Made by a program: the position numbers and the translations under genes. Positions 16,095-24,557 of a stretch of 32,186 bases of DNA are shown piece after piece. The notes beneath the pieces were generated by a model that was not told the origin of the DNA, did no database searches, and saw only the letters and a program-made list of their open reading frames with translations. Origin of the DNA: Candidatus Companilactobacillus pullicola (GTDB lineage: Bacteria; Bacillota; Bacilli; Lactobacillales; Lactobacillaceae). Position 1 is the stretch's first letter; each line of letters begins with the position of its first letter. The stretch is taken from positions 1-32,186 of the forward strand of contig DXCM01000067.1 in assembly GCA_019116025.1 (NCBI GenBank). Reading direction: 5' to 3'.

Positions 16095-17192
16095 ATGGAT
16101 ATTTATGAGAAATACAATCTAAAACACGTAATTAATGCCGATGGAAAGATGACCATTTTAGGAGTTTCCAAAGTTTCTGACGACGTAGTAGAAGCTCAAA
16201 AATTAGGTGCTCAAAATTTCTTTGAAATGGCCGATTTATCAGTTCAAACAGGTAAATATTTAGCCAAATTGATTGGTAGTGAAGATGCTTTAGTAGTTAA
16301 TTCTGCATCAGCCGGAATTGCGGAAACTATTGCCGGTATCATCGGTCAAGGTAGTGAATATCACTTATATCACCCTTACACTGAAAAAATTACTAAACGT
16401 GAAGTGATCCTTCCCATGGGACACGATGTCGATTATGGAACACCAGTAGATGTCATGCTTGGTGTGGCTGGAGCTAAGATGGTTCAAGCTGGTTATGCCA
16501 ATATGTGTAAACCAGAACACATCGAGATGCAGATAAATGATCAAACTGCAGCCGTGTTGTATATCAAGAGTCATCACACGGTTCAAAAGAGTATGTTATC
16601 AATTCCTGAAGCTATCGAAGTGGCACATCGTCACAACTTACCTTTAGTTCTAGACGCTGCAGCTGAAGAAGATATGTTGAAATATATCAAGATGGGTGCC
16701 GACGTAGTGATTTACAGTGGTGCCAAAGCCATCGAAGGTCCAGCATCAGGGGCTATTTTTGGAAAAGAGAAGTACATCCGATGGGCTCGCATGCAAGGTG
16801 CTGGAATTGGTCGTTGTATGAAGATCGGTAAGGAAAATATTATCGGATTGACCGCCGCAATTACCAAGTATCTTGAAGAAGGTACAGAAACCGGTAAGCA
16901 AATGATTCAACGACTAGAACCATTTGTTAAAGATTTATCTGAACTACCCGATGTTGAAGTTGAGATTGTTCAAGATGGAGCCGGCCGAGACATTTATCGT
17001 GCTGACGTCAAACCGGTTGGTAAGTTGACTGCCAAAGAAATCTGCGACCAATTGCGTAACGGTAAAATTGCTATTTATGCACGTGAGTATCGTGTTAATG
17101 AAGGTATTATCGAATTTGATATCAGATCCGTTAATTCAGAAGAAATGAAACAAATTATTTCAAGACTAAAAGAAATCCTCGGAGGAAAATAA
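16095..17192 (+). CDS. dgaE: PLP-dependent D-glucosaminate-6-phosphate ammonia-lyase family (DgaE-like)
   Basis: 365 residues, fold-type I PLP enzyme of the SelA-like group that includes Salmonella DgaE. The Schiff-base lysine is K211 in IYSGAKAIEGPASG, preceded by LVLDAAAEED (D187, the ring-nitrogen Asp). DgaE removes water and ammonia from D-glucosaminate-6-phosphate to give 2-keto-3-deoxygluconate-6-phosphate. The AGGAG site is good and the gene starts one base after the amidohydrolase stop. The kinase at the operon end raises the possibility that this version works on unphosphorylated aminoaldonate. The symbol is given by family. Confidence 0.87.
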   Translation: MDIYEKYNLKHVINADGKMTILGVSKVSDDVVEAQKLGAQNFFEMADLSVQTGKYLAKLIGSEDALVVNSASAGIAETIAGIIGQGSEYHLYHPYTEKITKREVILPMGHDVDYGTPVDVMLGVAGAKMVQAGYANMCKPEHIEMQINDQTAAVLYIKSHHTVQKSMLSIPEAIEVAHRHNLPLVLDAAAEEDMLKYIKMGADVVIYSGAKAIEGPASGAIFGKEKYIRWARMQGAGIGRCMKIGKENIIGLTAAITKYLEEGTETGKQMIQRLEPFVKDLSELPDVEVEIVQDGAGRDIYRADVKPVGKLTAKEICDQLRNGKIAIYAREYRVNEGIIEFDIRSVNSEEMKQIISRLKEILGGK

Positions 17193-17193
17193 A

Positions 17194-17928
17194 ATGACTT
17201 TACTACCAAATTATTTAGAAAACGGAATTTGTTTAAATGTTTTAGCTAATTCAGTTCAAAATGCCAAAGACTGTTATGAAGCAGCTGAAGGACACGTCGT
17301 TTTAGGAGTATTGACTAAAAATTATCCTAGCGATGAAGCCGCAATTGAAGATATGAAATTGTATAAAGCTGAAATCAATAACGCTGTTTCTGTTGGTCTT
17401 GGTGCCGGTGATCCTAAACAAAGTGGCATGGTAACTCGTGTTTCTAAAGTTATTCAACCTCAACACGTCAACCAAGTTTTCACAGGTGTAGGCGCAACTA
17501 GAGAAGCACTTGGACAACATGAAACAATTATTAATGGTTTGGTTTCACCTACTGGAAAAGTTGGTGTAGTCAACATTGCTACTGGTCCTTTAAGCAGTCA
17601 AACAACACCAACCGAAGTACCGATCGAAACTGCCATTGCTTTGCTAAAAGACATGGGTGGATCATCTATTAAATTCTTCCCAATGAAAGGCTTGGCTCAC
17701 GAGGAAGAGTTCAAAGCAGTTGCCAAAGCTTGTGCCGAAAACGACTTTGACCTTGAACCAACTGGTGGTATCACTTTAGACAACTTTGAAGAAATCGTTA
17801 AAATTGCAGTTGATGCTGGTGTAAAGAGAATCATTCCGCACGTATACAGTTCAATTATCGACAAGGAAACAGGCAATACTAGACCAGAGGACGTTGCTAA
17901 GCTCTATGAAATAATTAAGAAATTCTAA
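17194..17928 (+). CDS. dgaF: 2-keto-3-deoxy-6-phosphogluconate aldolase, DgaF-like
   Basis: 244 residues, EF_0839/DgaF-type class I aldolase barrel. SSIKFFPMKG (K160) is the likely Schiff-base segment, and GGITLDNF (about 195) and KRIIPHVYSS follow. It would split 2-keto-3-deoxy-6-phosphogluconate into pyruvate and glyceraldehyde-3-phosphate. It starts one base after the DgaE-like gene, with GGAGG overlapping that gene's end. It is longer than the Eda-type KDPG aldolase (about 210 residues) and belongs to a separate family. Confidence 0.87.
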   Translation: MTLLPNYLENGICLNVLANSVQNAKDCYEAAEGHVVLGVLTKNYPSDEAAIEDMKLYKAEINNAVSVGLGAGDPKQSGMVTRVSKVIQPQHVNQVFTGVGATREALGQHETIINGLVSPTGKVGVVNIATGPLSSQTTPTEVPIETAIALLKDMGGSSIKFFPMKGLAHEEEFKAVAKACAENDFDLEPTGGITLDNFEEIVKIAVDAGVKRIIPHVYSSIIDKETGNTRPEDVAKLYEIIKKF

Positions 17929-17939
17929 GAGGTTGAAAA

Positions 17940-18932
17940 ATGCATATATTAGCTTTTGGTGAAGTCATGTTGCGCTTTACTGTGGCTGACAAAATGATGT
18001 TGGAGCAATGTGATAATCTGCACCTGACGACTGTGGGGACGGGCGTTAACTTGCTAAGCAGTTTGGCTCATTTCGGCTATGATACTTCTATTTTGACGGT
18101 TCTTCCGGATAATCCTATCGGTAAAAAAGCTGCCGCAGATTTAAGAAAAATGGGAATCTGTGACAAGAAAATAATGTATCAGGGCAAGAGTATGGGTAGC
18201 TTCTTCGTAGAATTAGGACAGGGAGCACGACCAGAACGAGTAACATATCAAGATCGATTATCTAGTTCCTTTAGCCAGATGCCAGCACAGAATTATAATT
18301 TTGAAAAAGCTCTAGCCGGGACTGATATCGTCCATATTTGTGGAATTGCCCTCAGCTTAACGGAGCAGACCCGTACAGCAGCACTAGAACTTGCTAAAAT
18401 GGCTCATGAAATGAAAAAAATCGTTTGTTTTGATTTCAACTATCGAATGAGTCTAAATGAAAATAATACCCATGAAACAATGAAAGCACGTTACCAAGAA
18501 ATATTGCCATACGTTGACACTGTTTTTGGTAGTAAGAGAGATCTAACTGATTTACTAGATTACGAGGAGCCTGACGAAACCAAGTTGTATCAACAATTTT
18601 GTCAGGATTACAAGATCAGTTTCTTTGCCGGAAGTAAGAGGACTTTTATTAACGACAAGAAGTACTTTGAGGGTTTCATTTTCCATCATGATAAGATCTA
18701 CGAGTCATCCCCAAAAGAATTGAATATCTTAGATCGAATTGGAAGTGGGGACGCATTTGCCAGTGGTGTTATAACCGGACTGTTAGAAAAATGGGATTTT
18801 GTCGACACATTAGAGTTTGCGATAGCTAATTCAGTATTAGCCCAAGCTTCAATGAACGATGCACCAATTTTTGAAAAACAGGATGTTTTTAATTATATAG
18901 ATAGTAAAGGTAACAATGATTTGATTCGTTAA
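17940..18932 (+). CDS. kdgK: 2-keto-3-deoxygluconate kinase, PfkB family
   Basis: 330 residues of the ribokinase/PfkB fold. N-terminal FGEVMLRF and C-terminal DRIGSGDAFASG (catalytic D271) are diagnostic, with substrate-contact segment FDFNYRMSLNENN near 165. It would phosphorylate 2-keto-3-deoxygluconate, supplying the aldolase encoded just upstream. It is the last gene of the operon, 11 bases after the aldolase, and is closed by a strong terminator. Other PfkB sugars cannot be excluded, but the aldolase neighbour favours KDG. Confidence 0.85.
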   Translation: MHILAFGEVMLRFTVADKMMLEQCDNLHLTTVGTGVNLLSSLAHFGYDTSILTVLPDNPIGKKAAADLRKMGICDKKIMYQGKSMGSFFVELGQGARPERVTYQDRLSSSFSQMPAQNYNFEKALAGTDIVHICGIALSLTEQTRTAALELAKMAHEMKKIVCFDFNYRMSLNENNTHETMKARYQEILPYVDTVFGSKRDLTDLLDYEEPDETKLYQQFCQDYKISFFAGSKRTFINDKKYFEGFIFHHDKIYESSPKELNILDRIGSGDAFASGVITGLLEKWDFVDTLEFAIANSVLAQASMNDAPIFEKQDVFNYIDSKGNNDLIR

Positions 18933-18960
18933 AAAAGCCACCAATTTTGGTGGCTTTTTT
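18931..18960 (+). terminator. Rho-independent terminator after kdgK
   Basis: GCCACCAA (18937-18944) and TTGGTGGC (18947-18954) form the stem; the right arm runs into TTTTTT and the left is preceded by AAAAAA. It overlaps the stop codon of the kinase gene. Confidence 0.92.
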
Positions 18961-19014
18961 ATTGTAATTTTTTTCACGAGTCAATGGACAAAGCGTAAAT
19001 AGAACCTAAAGCCT

Positions 19015-19030
19015 TTGAAACCGTATACAT
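19015..19030 (+). promoter_or_regulatory. cre box (CcpA) upstream of fructose-family PTS
   Basis: TTGAAACCGTATACAT fits WTGNAANCGNWNNCWW at every defined position, about 55 bases before the IIBC start. A clear promoter is not visible: TATAGA (19058-19063) with TAGTTA (19035-19040) is a weak candidate. Confidence 0.65.
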
Positions 19031-19084
19031 CAACTAGTTATTCCCTTATCATCGAAGTATAGAAAATGAAAAGGGGATAAGAGA

Positions 19085-20575
19085 ATGGCTAAAAGAATTG
19101 TTGCTGTCACCGCGTGTGCTGCCGGGATAGCTCATACTTATATGGCTGCCGAAGCAATCGAAAAAGCAGCTAAAGCAATGGGTTATGAAGTTAAGGTAGA
19201 AACTGATGGTGCCATGGGTGCTGAAAATAAATTGACAGCCGAAGATATTGAGAATGCTGATTTAGCAATTATTGCTGCGGATATCAAGATAGATCCAATT
19301 CGTTTTACCGGAAAAAGATTATTAATTGCTAGTTCTAATGATGCAATCAATGATGGGGAAGCTCTAATTAAGAAGGCCGAAAAAGAGGCTACCGTTTTTG
19401 GTAAGAAGGGTAGCAAAGTAGGTAAGATTCAAATCGGTAACAACAAAGAAAAAACAACTTTCTTTACACATGTTATGAGTGGTATTTCCTATATGATTCC
19501 TATGGTTATTGCCGCCGGACTTATTTTAACTATTGCGAACTTATACGCTTTCCAAAAAGATGATTTGGGAAGAATTGTTAAATGGGGATTTGATACAAAA
19601 ACTTCAATGGGAATGTTGATGTCTAACTTGTTCCAAGTTGGTCAAGTTGGATTCAAATTGATGATTCCACTATTTGCAGGATTTGTTGCAATGTCAATTG
19701 CTGATAAACCTGCCATGGCTCCAGCAATGATTGGTGCTTATATTGCCAATGATGCAGAACTATTACATGCCAAAGCTGGTGGTGGTTTTATTGCTGCCTT
19801 GCTAGTTGCTTTTATTGTTGGATACTTTGTTAAATTATTGAAGAAGATCAAATGGCCAAAGTTTATTCAACCAATTGTTCCCATTATGATCATTCCAGTT
19901 ATAGCGACATTATTTATTTCGTTAGTGGTATTTTATGTAATTGGTAAGCCAATTGCTGCAGGTATGGATGGACTATATTCATGGCTAAATTGGATTAATG
20001 AGAATTCAAGTAGTGCTCCAATTATATTAGGTGCTGTCATTGGTGCCATGATGGGATTTGATTTAGGTGGTCCTGTTAATAAAACTGCTTTGATTTTCGG
20101 TACAGCCGTATTTACAGATACAATGGCAAAATATGGCCCTATGCATGCAAACTTCGTTCCACAAACAGCTTCACAGGCTGCCATTTCAGTTGCCCCATTA
20201 GGTGTTTGGTTAGCTTCAATTATTTGGAAGAATAAATTCTCTAAGGATGAAAAAACAGCCGCTAGTGCTGCTTTAGGTATGGGTCTAGTTGGAGTTACAG
20301 AAGGTGCTATTCCATTTGTTGCCGCAGATCCTATCAGAATGATTATTGCTAACGTTGCTGGATCAGCTGTAGCCGGTGGATTAGTTGCCGCAACAGGATG
20401 TAAGTTCTACGGAGGAATTGGGTCTCCATTAGGAACATTTATTGGATATATTGAACAACCGATTCCTTTTATTACGTGGATATTATGTGTATCTGCCGGA
20501 ATTGCTGTAACAGCGTTGATAATTGGTCTTACTAGAAGTGATGCCGTTATTGAAGCTGCAAAGAATGCTGAATAG
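19085..20575 (+). CDS. PTS EIIBC, fructose family (mannoside-type system)
   Basis: 496 residues. The EIIB domain (about 1-100) has the phospho-Cys at C11 (VTACAAGIAHTYMAAEA); a linker is followed by a EIIC domain (about 125-485) with eight to ten helices and the FDLGGPVNKTA motif. There is no fused EIIA, which is the next gene. A GH38 mannosidase and an RpiR regulator complete the operon, as in the E. coli mng system for mannosylglycerate. The cargo is therefore likely an alpha-mannoside phosphorylated at C6 on entry. AAGGGG (19071-19076) is the ribosome site, and a cre box lies upstream. Confidence 0.93.
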   Translation: MAKRIVAVTACAAGIAHTYMAAEAIEKAAKAMGYEVKVETDGAMGAENKLTAEDIENADLAIIAADIKIDPIRFTGKRLLIASSNDAINDGEALIKKAEKEATVFGKKGSKVGKIQIGNNKEKTTFFTHVMSGISYMIPMVIAAGLILTIANLYAFQKDDLGRIVKWGFDTKTSMGMLMSNLFQVGQVGFKLMIPLFAGFVAMSIADKPAMAPAMIGAYIANDAELLHAKAGGGFIAALLVAFIVGYFVKLLKKIKWPKFIQPIVPIMIIPVIATLFISLVVFYVIGKPIAAGMDGLYSWLNWINENSSSAPIILGAVIGAMMGFDLGGPVNKTALIFGTAVFTDTMAKYGPMHANFVPQTASQAAISVAPLGVWLASIIWKNKFSKDEKTAASAALGMGLVGVTEGAIPFVAADPIRMIIANVAGSAVAGGLVAATGCKFYGGIGSPLGTFIGYIEQPIPFITWILCVSAGIAVTALIIGLTRSDAVIEAAKNAE

Positions 20576-20586
20576 TAGGTGTAAGT

Positions 20587-21033
20587 ATGGATAAAGAAAT
20601 TTTTAATAAAGAAAATATATTTTATGATCAAAGTAGTGCAACACAAGATGATGCTTTTAAAAATATTGGTAAATTTGTAGCTGAAAAAGGTTATAGCAAT
20701 TCAGCGGATGCTTTTTATGAAGGTTTAAAGGCACGTGAGGTGGAATCAACAACAGGTTTTAAAGATGGAATCGCTATCCCACACAGTAATGATGATAGTG
20801 TAGAAAAACCAGGACTATTTTTGATCAAGTTTTCTAACGGTATCGAATGGAATGCCTTAGATAATAAACCAATTAAAGTGGCCTTTGTCTTGAGTATTCC
20901 TAAAAACGGATCAACAGAACATTTAAAATTATTAAGCAAAATTGCTAGAAAATTAATGGATGATGAGTTTAGACAAAATATTCTTGATGGTAATGATCAA
21001 GACGTTTTATCTGAAGCAATTAATCAAATTTAA
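20587..21033 (+). CDS. PTS EIIA, fructose family
   Basis: 148 residues, a single EIIA-Fru domain. The active-site His is H66 in GIAIPHSND. The ATG is 11 bases after the IIBC stop, with an AGGTG ribosome site. It phosphorylates the EIIB domain of the upstream protein. A hairpin with a T-run follows and separates it from the GH38 gene. Confidence 0.92.
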   Translation: MDKEIFNKENIFYDQSSATQDDAFKNIGKFVAEKGYSNSADAFYEGLKAREVESTTGFKDGIAIPHSNDDSVEKPGLFLIKFSNGIEWNALDNKPIKVAFVLSIPKNGSTEHLKLLSKIARKLMDDEFRQNILDGNDQDVLSEAINQI

Positions 21034-21037
21034 TTTC

Positions 21038-21069
21038 AAAAAGGGAGATTATTTGATTCTCCCTTTTTT
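21038..21069 (+). terminator. Intra-operon hairpin/terminator between EIIA and GH38
   Basis: AAAAAGGGAGA (21038-21048) pairs with TCTCCCTTTTT (21058-21068) across a 9-base loop, and T continues to 21069. It probably ends part of the transcripts, lowering mannosidase relative to PTS. The GH38 gene begins 17 bases later. Confidence 0.8.
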
Positions 21070-21085
21070 ACTAGGAAGGTAAATT

Positions 21086-23719
21086 ATGAAAAGAGTACAT
21101 GTAATTCAGCATACACATTGGGATTTCGAATGGTATTTCACCCGCAATGAAGCTATGGTTCAGTTTGTTTATCATATGGATGAGGTGTTTGAAGCCTTAA
21201 AAAATCAAGTCGTTGACTATTATTTATTAGACGGTCAAATGAGTATTTTAGATGATTATTTGGACGCATATCCAGAAAAAAAATCAGAATTAAAAAAATG
21301 GGTCAAAGCCAAAAGACTATTTATTGGTCCTTGGTACACACAAACTGATGAGCTTATAGTTACTGGTGAATCGATTATAAGAAACTTAAGTTTAGGTATG
21401 AAACTAGCGGATGATTTGGGTGGCAGTCAACGAATAGGATACTTGCCAGATTCATTTGGACAAGGCGCCGATATGCCTAAAATTTACAATGGTATGGATA
21501 TTCATGATGCTCTATTCTGGAGAGGACTTCCTAAAGAAAAAACTAGTAATCGCGAGTTCAATTGGCAGTCAGAAGACGGATCTGAAGTCACAACAATCAA
21601 TATAAAAGATGGTTATTTTGTTGGAGTTGGATTAATTGATGATGACAATGCTGAGAATGTGATGAAGACAGTTATCGCTGATGCGTCTCTAGATGATATT
21701 GCTTTGCCAGTTGGAGGAGATCAGAGATATGTTGACTATAATTTAAAAGATCGAATTACGTTATATAACGATGAATTAAAGGATAAAAATGTAAAGTTAT
21801 TTGAAAGCAATTATCCTAAATTATTTGAAGCGGTGAATAAAAGTAAAGCTGAATTGGATAACATTTCAGGTGAATTTATTACTAGTTCCGTTTCTAAGAT
21901 ACATCGGTCAATCTATTCTTCACGATACGATCAGAAGTATTTGAACGATAAAGTCGAACGTCGCATGATTTATCAGTTAGAGCCCCTAATGGCAATGGCA
22001 GATAGATTAGGAATACCATATAAAAAGTCGTTATTGGACAAAATTTGGAAACTTATTGTTCGAAATCACGCTCACGATAGCGCGGGTGGGTGTAATAGCG
22101 ATAAAACCAATCAAATTATTTTGGAAAGACTTAGAGAAGCAGACCAACTATCTTACTCCACGGTGGATTATTTAGTTCGTAAGATATCAGAATCAGAAAA
22201 AAATAAACAAGCTAATGATTTAACATTTTTCAATACCCTACCTTTTGCAGTAAAGAAAAATATTCATTTTAAAGTATCGTTAAAAGAGAAGAATTTTAGA
22301 ATTGTTAATGGCAATAAACCAGTTGATTACGATGTAGTCGGCATTACAAGAAAGTATTGCGGTCAAATAAAGCGAGACGAGAGTCAGTATGAGGATAAGG
22401 ATTATTACTATATTTTTGATTGTGTAGCTAATATTGAGATACCTGCTTTGCAGTGGATCAAATTATCCATTGAATCCTTAGGTGGCGAGCATGATTTAGT
22501 AACTGAAACTACAAAAAATAAGATTGAGAATGATACTCTTCAAATAGAATTTAGTGACGGAACTTTGAATCTAGTGAATAAAAAAACACATGAGAAAATA
22601 GAAAACTTCTTAGAGATTGTTGACGACGGTGATGAGGGCGATACTTATGACTACTCGCCAGCTTATAATGACATGACACTTAAATTAGATTTCAATGATG
22701 CACAAGTGAAATGCAATAAGGGAAATCAATTTCAATCAATGCGATTAACTGGTACTTGGAATTTACCAGTAAGTCTAAAAGAACGTGCTACAAAAGAATT
22801 AAACGGTAAGATATCCTATGAATTAACTTTGACCTTAGATAAAAATGACAATCTGATTAAGAACCATCTGCTAATCAACAATAAGGTTAAAGATCATCGT
22901 ATGCGAGTGGTTTTCAATTCTAATATGAAGACGCAAAAATATTCATATGCAGATACAGCCTTTGGCTATATTCAAAGACCAGTAGTAGATGAACATCTTT
23001 CTGATTGGAAAGAGGCTGGCTTACATGAAGAGCCAACTTCGATATATCCAATGTTGCATTGGACTAACCTACATGATGATCAACAGAGTTTTACCGTTAT
23101 GTCTAAAGGGATTAAAGAATACCAAATGATTGGCACAGAGTTTAACAAAGTGGCATTGACTCTATTCAGATCGGTAGGATTCTTGGGACGCCCTGATTTA
23201 ATTAGACGTCCAGGTGTCGCTTCAGGAAATCAATTCACATATATTCCGACACCTGACAGTCAGTTACAGGAAGAATTACATTTTAAATTTGCCGTTTCTT
23301 GGGATGAGATATTTGAACCGGCTCAAATTATGAGACAATTTCAAACTTATGCCATCTCTAATCCTTATTATCAGGTGCAAGGAATCAATCAATTTACTAA
23401 TACATTGAAATACTTTGTTATGCATCCTTTGAATAAACAACTTCAAAGTAAGCCTTTCTTAGAAATTAAAAACGGTCAGTTAATATTTAGTAGTTTAACG
23501 GAATCTAAAGACAATGCTGGTTGGTTAGTACGTGTTTATAATCCTAATAAATTTAAAATTCAGGGTGATAGTATAATTAAATTAGATAGTGAAAGCACTA
23601 TCAGTTTAACTAACTTTACTGGTGAGTTAATTGAAGACTTAGGACTACAAAGAGATGTTTCCGTGGGTAAGTTTGCACCAGGTGAAGTTAAGACTATAAG
23701 GATAGAGAAAGGATTTTAA
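21086..23719 (+). CDS. GH38 alpha-mannosidase, MngB-like, complete
   Basis: 877 residues, typical for MngB-type GH38. Domains in order: catalytic beta/alpha barrel (about 1-260), three-helix bundle (about 270-380), C-terminal beta-sandwich domains (about 385-877). Zinc-binding H11 and D13 lie in HTHWD, the nucleophile is D122 in YLPDSFG, and the later zinc His is in NHAHDSAGGCN (about 330). No signal peptide. It is coupled to the fructose-family PTS upstream and overlaps the RpiR gene by one base. The substrate is probably a 6-phospho-alpha-mannoside. It is a close relative of the partial GH38 at the left edge, but under a different regulator. Confidence 0.95.
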   Translation: MKRVHVIQHTHWDFEWYFTRNEAMVQFVYHMDEVFEALKNQVVDYYLLDGQMSILDDYLDAYPEKKSELKKWVKAKRLFIGPWYTQTDELIVTGESIIRNLSLGMKLADDLGGSQRIGYLPDSFGQGADMPKIYNGMDIHDALFWRGLPKEKTSNREFNWQSEDGSEVTTINIKDGYFVGVGLIDDDNAENVMKTVIADASLDDIALPVGGDQRYVDYNLKDRITLYNDELKDKNVKLFESNYPKLFEAVNKSKAELDNISGEFITSSVSKIHRSIYSSRYDQKYLNDKVERRMIYQLEPLMAMADRLGIPYKKSLLDKIWKLIVRNHAHDSAGGCNSDKTNQIILERLREADQLSYSTVDYLVRKISESEKNKQANDLTFFNTLPFAVKKNIHFKVSLKEKNFRIVNGNKPVDYDVVGITRKYCGQIKRDESQYEDKDYYYIFDCVANIEIPALQWIKLSIESLGGEHDLVTETTKNKIENDTLQIEFSDGTLNLVNKKTHEKIENFLEIVDDGDEGDTYDYSPAYNDMTLKLDFNDAQVKCNKGNQFQSMRLTGTWNLPVSLKERATKELNGKISYELTLTLDKNDNLIKNHLLINNKVKDHRMRVVFNSNMKTQKYSYADTAFGYIQRPVVDEHLSDWKEAGLHEEPTSIYPMLHWTNLHDDQQSFTVMSKGIKEYQMIGTEFNKVALTLFRSVGFLGRPDLIRRPGVASGNQFTYIPTPDSQLQEELHFKFAVSWDEIFEPAQIMRQFQTYAISNPYYQVQGINQFTNTLKYFVMHPLNKQLQSKPFLEIKNGQLIFSSLTESKDNAGWLVRVYNPNKFKIQGDSIIKLDSESTISLTNFTGELIEDLGLQRDVSVGKFAPGEVKTIRIEKGF

Positions 23720-24522
23720 TGTCAGATAAAGTAGATGATTTATTTCTTTTAATTGAATCAAAACGCAATACGTTAACAGCAGTGGAACAGATTATTGCGG
23801 ATTACTTTATTAGTAAGAGAAAGATTCTAAGTATAAGTGAACTGGCGCGAAAAATATCGGTATCACCACCATCGATTACTAGGTTTAGTAAAAAGCTGGG
23901 TTTGAATAATTATAAGGAATTAGTTTTCCTATACAAGATGTCTTTGAGTGATCAGACGAAGGATGCCAGCTTAATTTCTACTCCAGTAACAGCCAGTTAT
24001 CACGCTTTGGCTACTCGTAGTGATGCTTCCTATAGAAGTGAAGCAGTTAAGAATTTTTGTGACATGATTTATTCAACTAGAATTATATTATTCTGGGGAT
24101 TAGGATTTAACTCCTTTGCAGGACAAGACTTTGAATTTAAATTTACTCGTTTGGGAAAGTTCATTCAGGTGTATAGTGATCAACATTCCATTTCACTTTC
24201 AGCAAGCTCACTAAGAAAAAATGATGTCGTATTAATATCTTCTTTGAGTGGTGAAGATCCTGATATTTTGGAAGCTATTAAACAGGGGAAAGAGAAAGGT
24301 GCTCATTTTCTATTGATTACAACAAATGAAGATTCACCATTTATAGATTATTGTGATGAAACGATTTATGCAGCCAGTTTTTCTTCGAATGAAGCTTTGG
24401 GAAATATTTCTCCACAAATTCCAGTATTAATTCAATTGGATATTATTTATTCAAAATATGTTAGTATGCATCGAAAAAGTGTTAATAGATGGCTATTATC
24501 TGAGAACATCTTAAAAGGATAA
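23719..24522 (+). CDS. RpiR/MurR-family transcriptional regulator (HTH-SIS)
   Basis: 267 residues. An RpiR-type HTH lies in about 1-75 (LARKISVSPPSITRFSKKLG) and a SIS phosphosugar-binding domain in about 105-245 (LISSLSGEDPDILEAIKQGK). The start codon overlaps the GH38 stop (TAATG), so translation is coupled. It is expected to sense the phosphosugar made by the PTS or GH38 and control the operon from the 19015-19084 region; no operator could be picked out with confidence. Confidence 0.93.
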   Translation: MSDKVDDLFLLIESKRNTLTAVEQIIADYFISKRKILSISELARKISVSPPSITRFSKKLGLNNYKELVFLYKMSLSDQTKDASLISTPVTASYHALATRSDASYRSEAVKNFCDMIYSTRIILFWGLGFNSFAGQDFEFKFTRLGKFIQVYSDQHSISLSASSLRKNDVVLISSLSGEDPDILEAIKQGKEKGAHFLLITTNEDSPFIDYCDETIYAASFSSNEALGNISPQIPVLIQLDIIYSKYVSMHRKSVNRWLLSENILKG

Positions 24523-24527
24523 AAAAA

Positions 24528-24553
24528 ACATCAAAACCAATTGGCTTTGATGT
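24528..24553. terminator. Bidirectional terminator between convergent regulators
   Basis: 13-bp arms (24528-24540 and 24541-24553) with one A/C mismatch on the plus strand, which becomes a G-U pair on the minus strand. Eight A precede it and five T follow, so it can serve both the RpiR gene and the minus-strand PRD gene. Confidence 0.88.
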
Positions 24554-24557
24554 CTTT

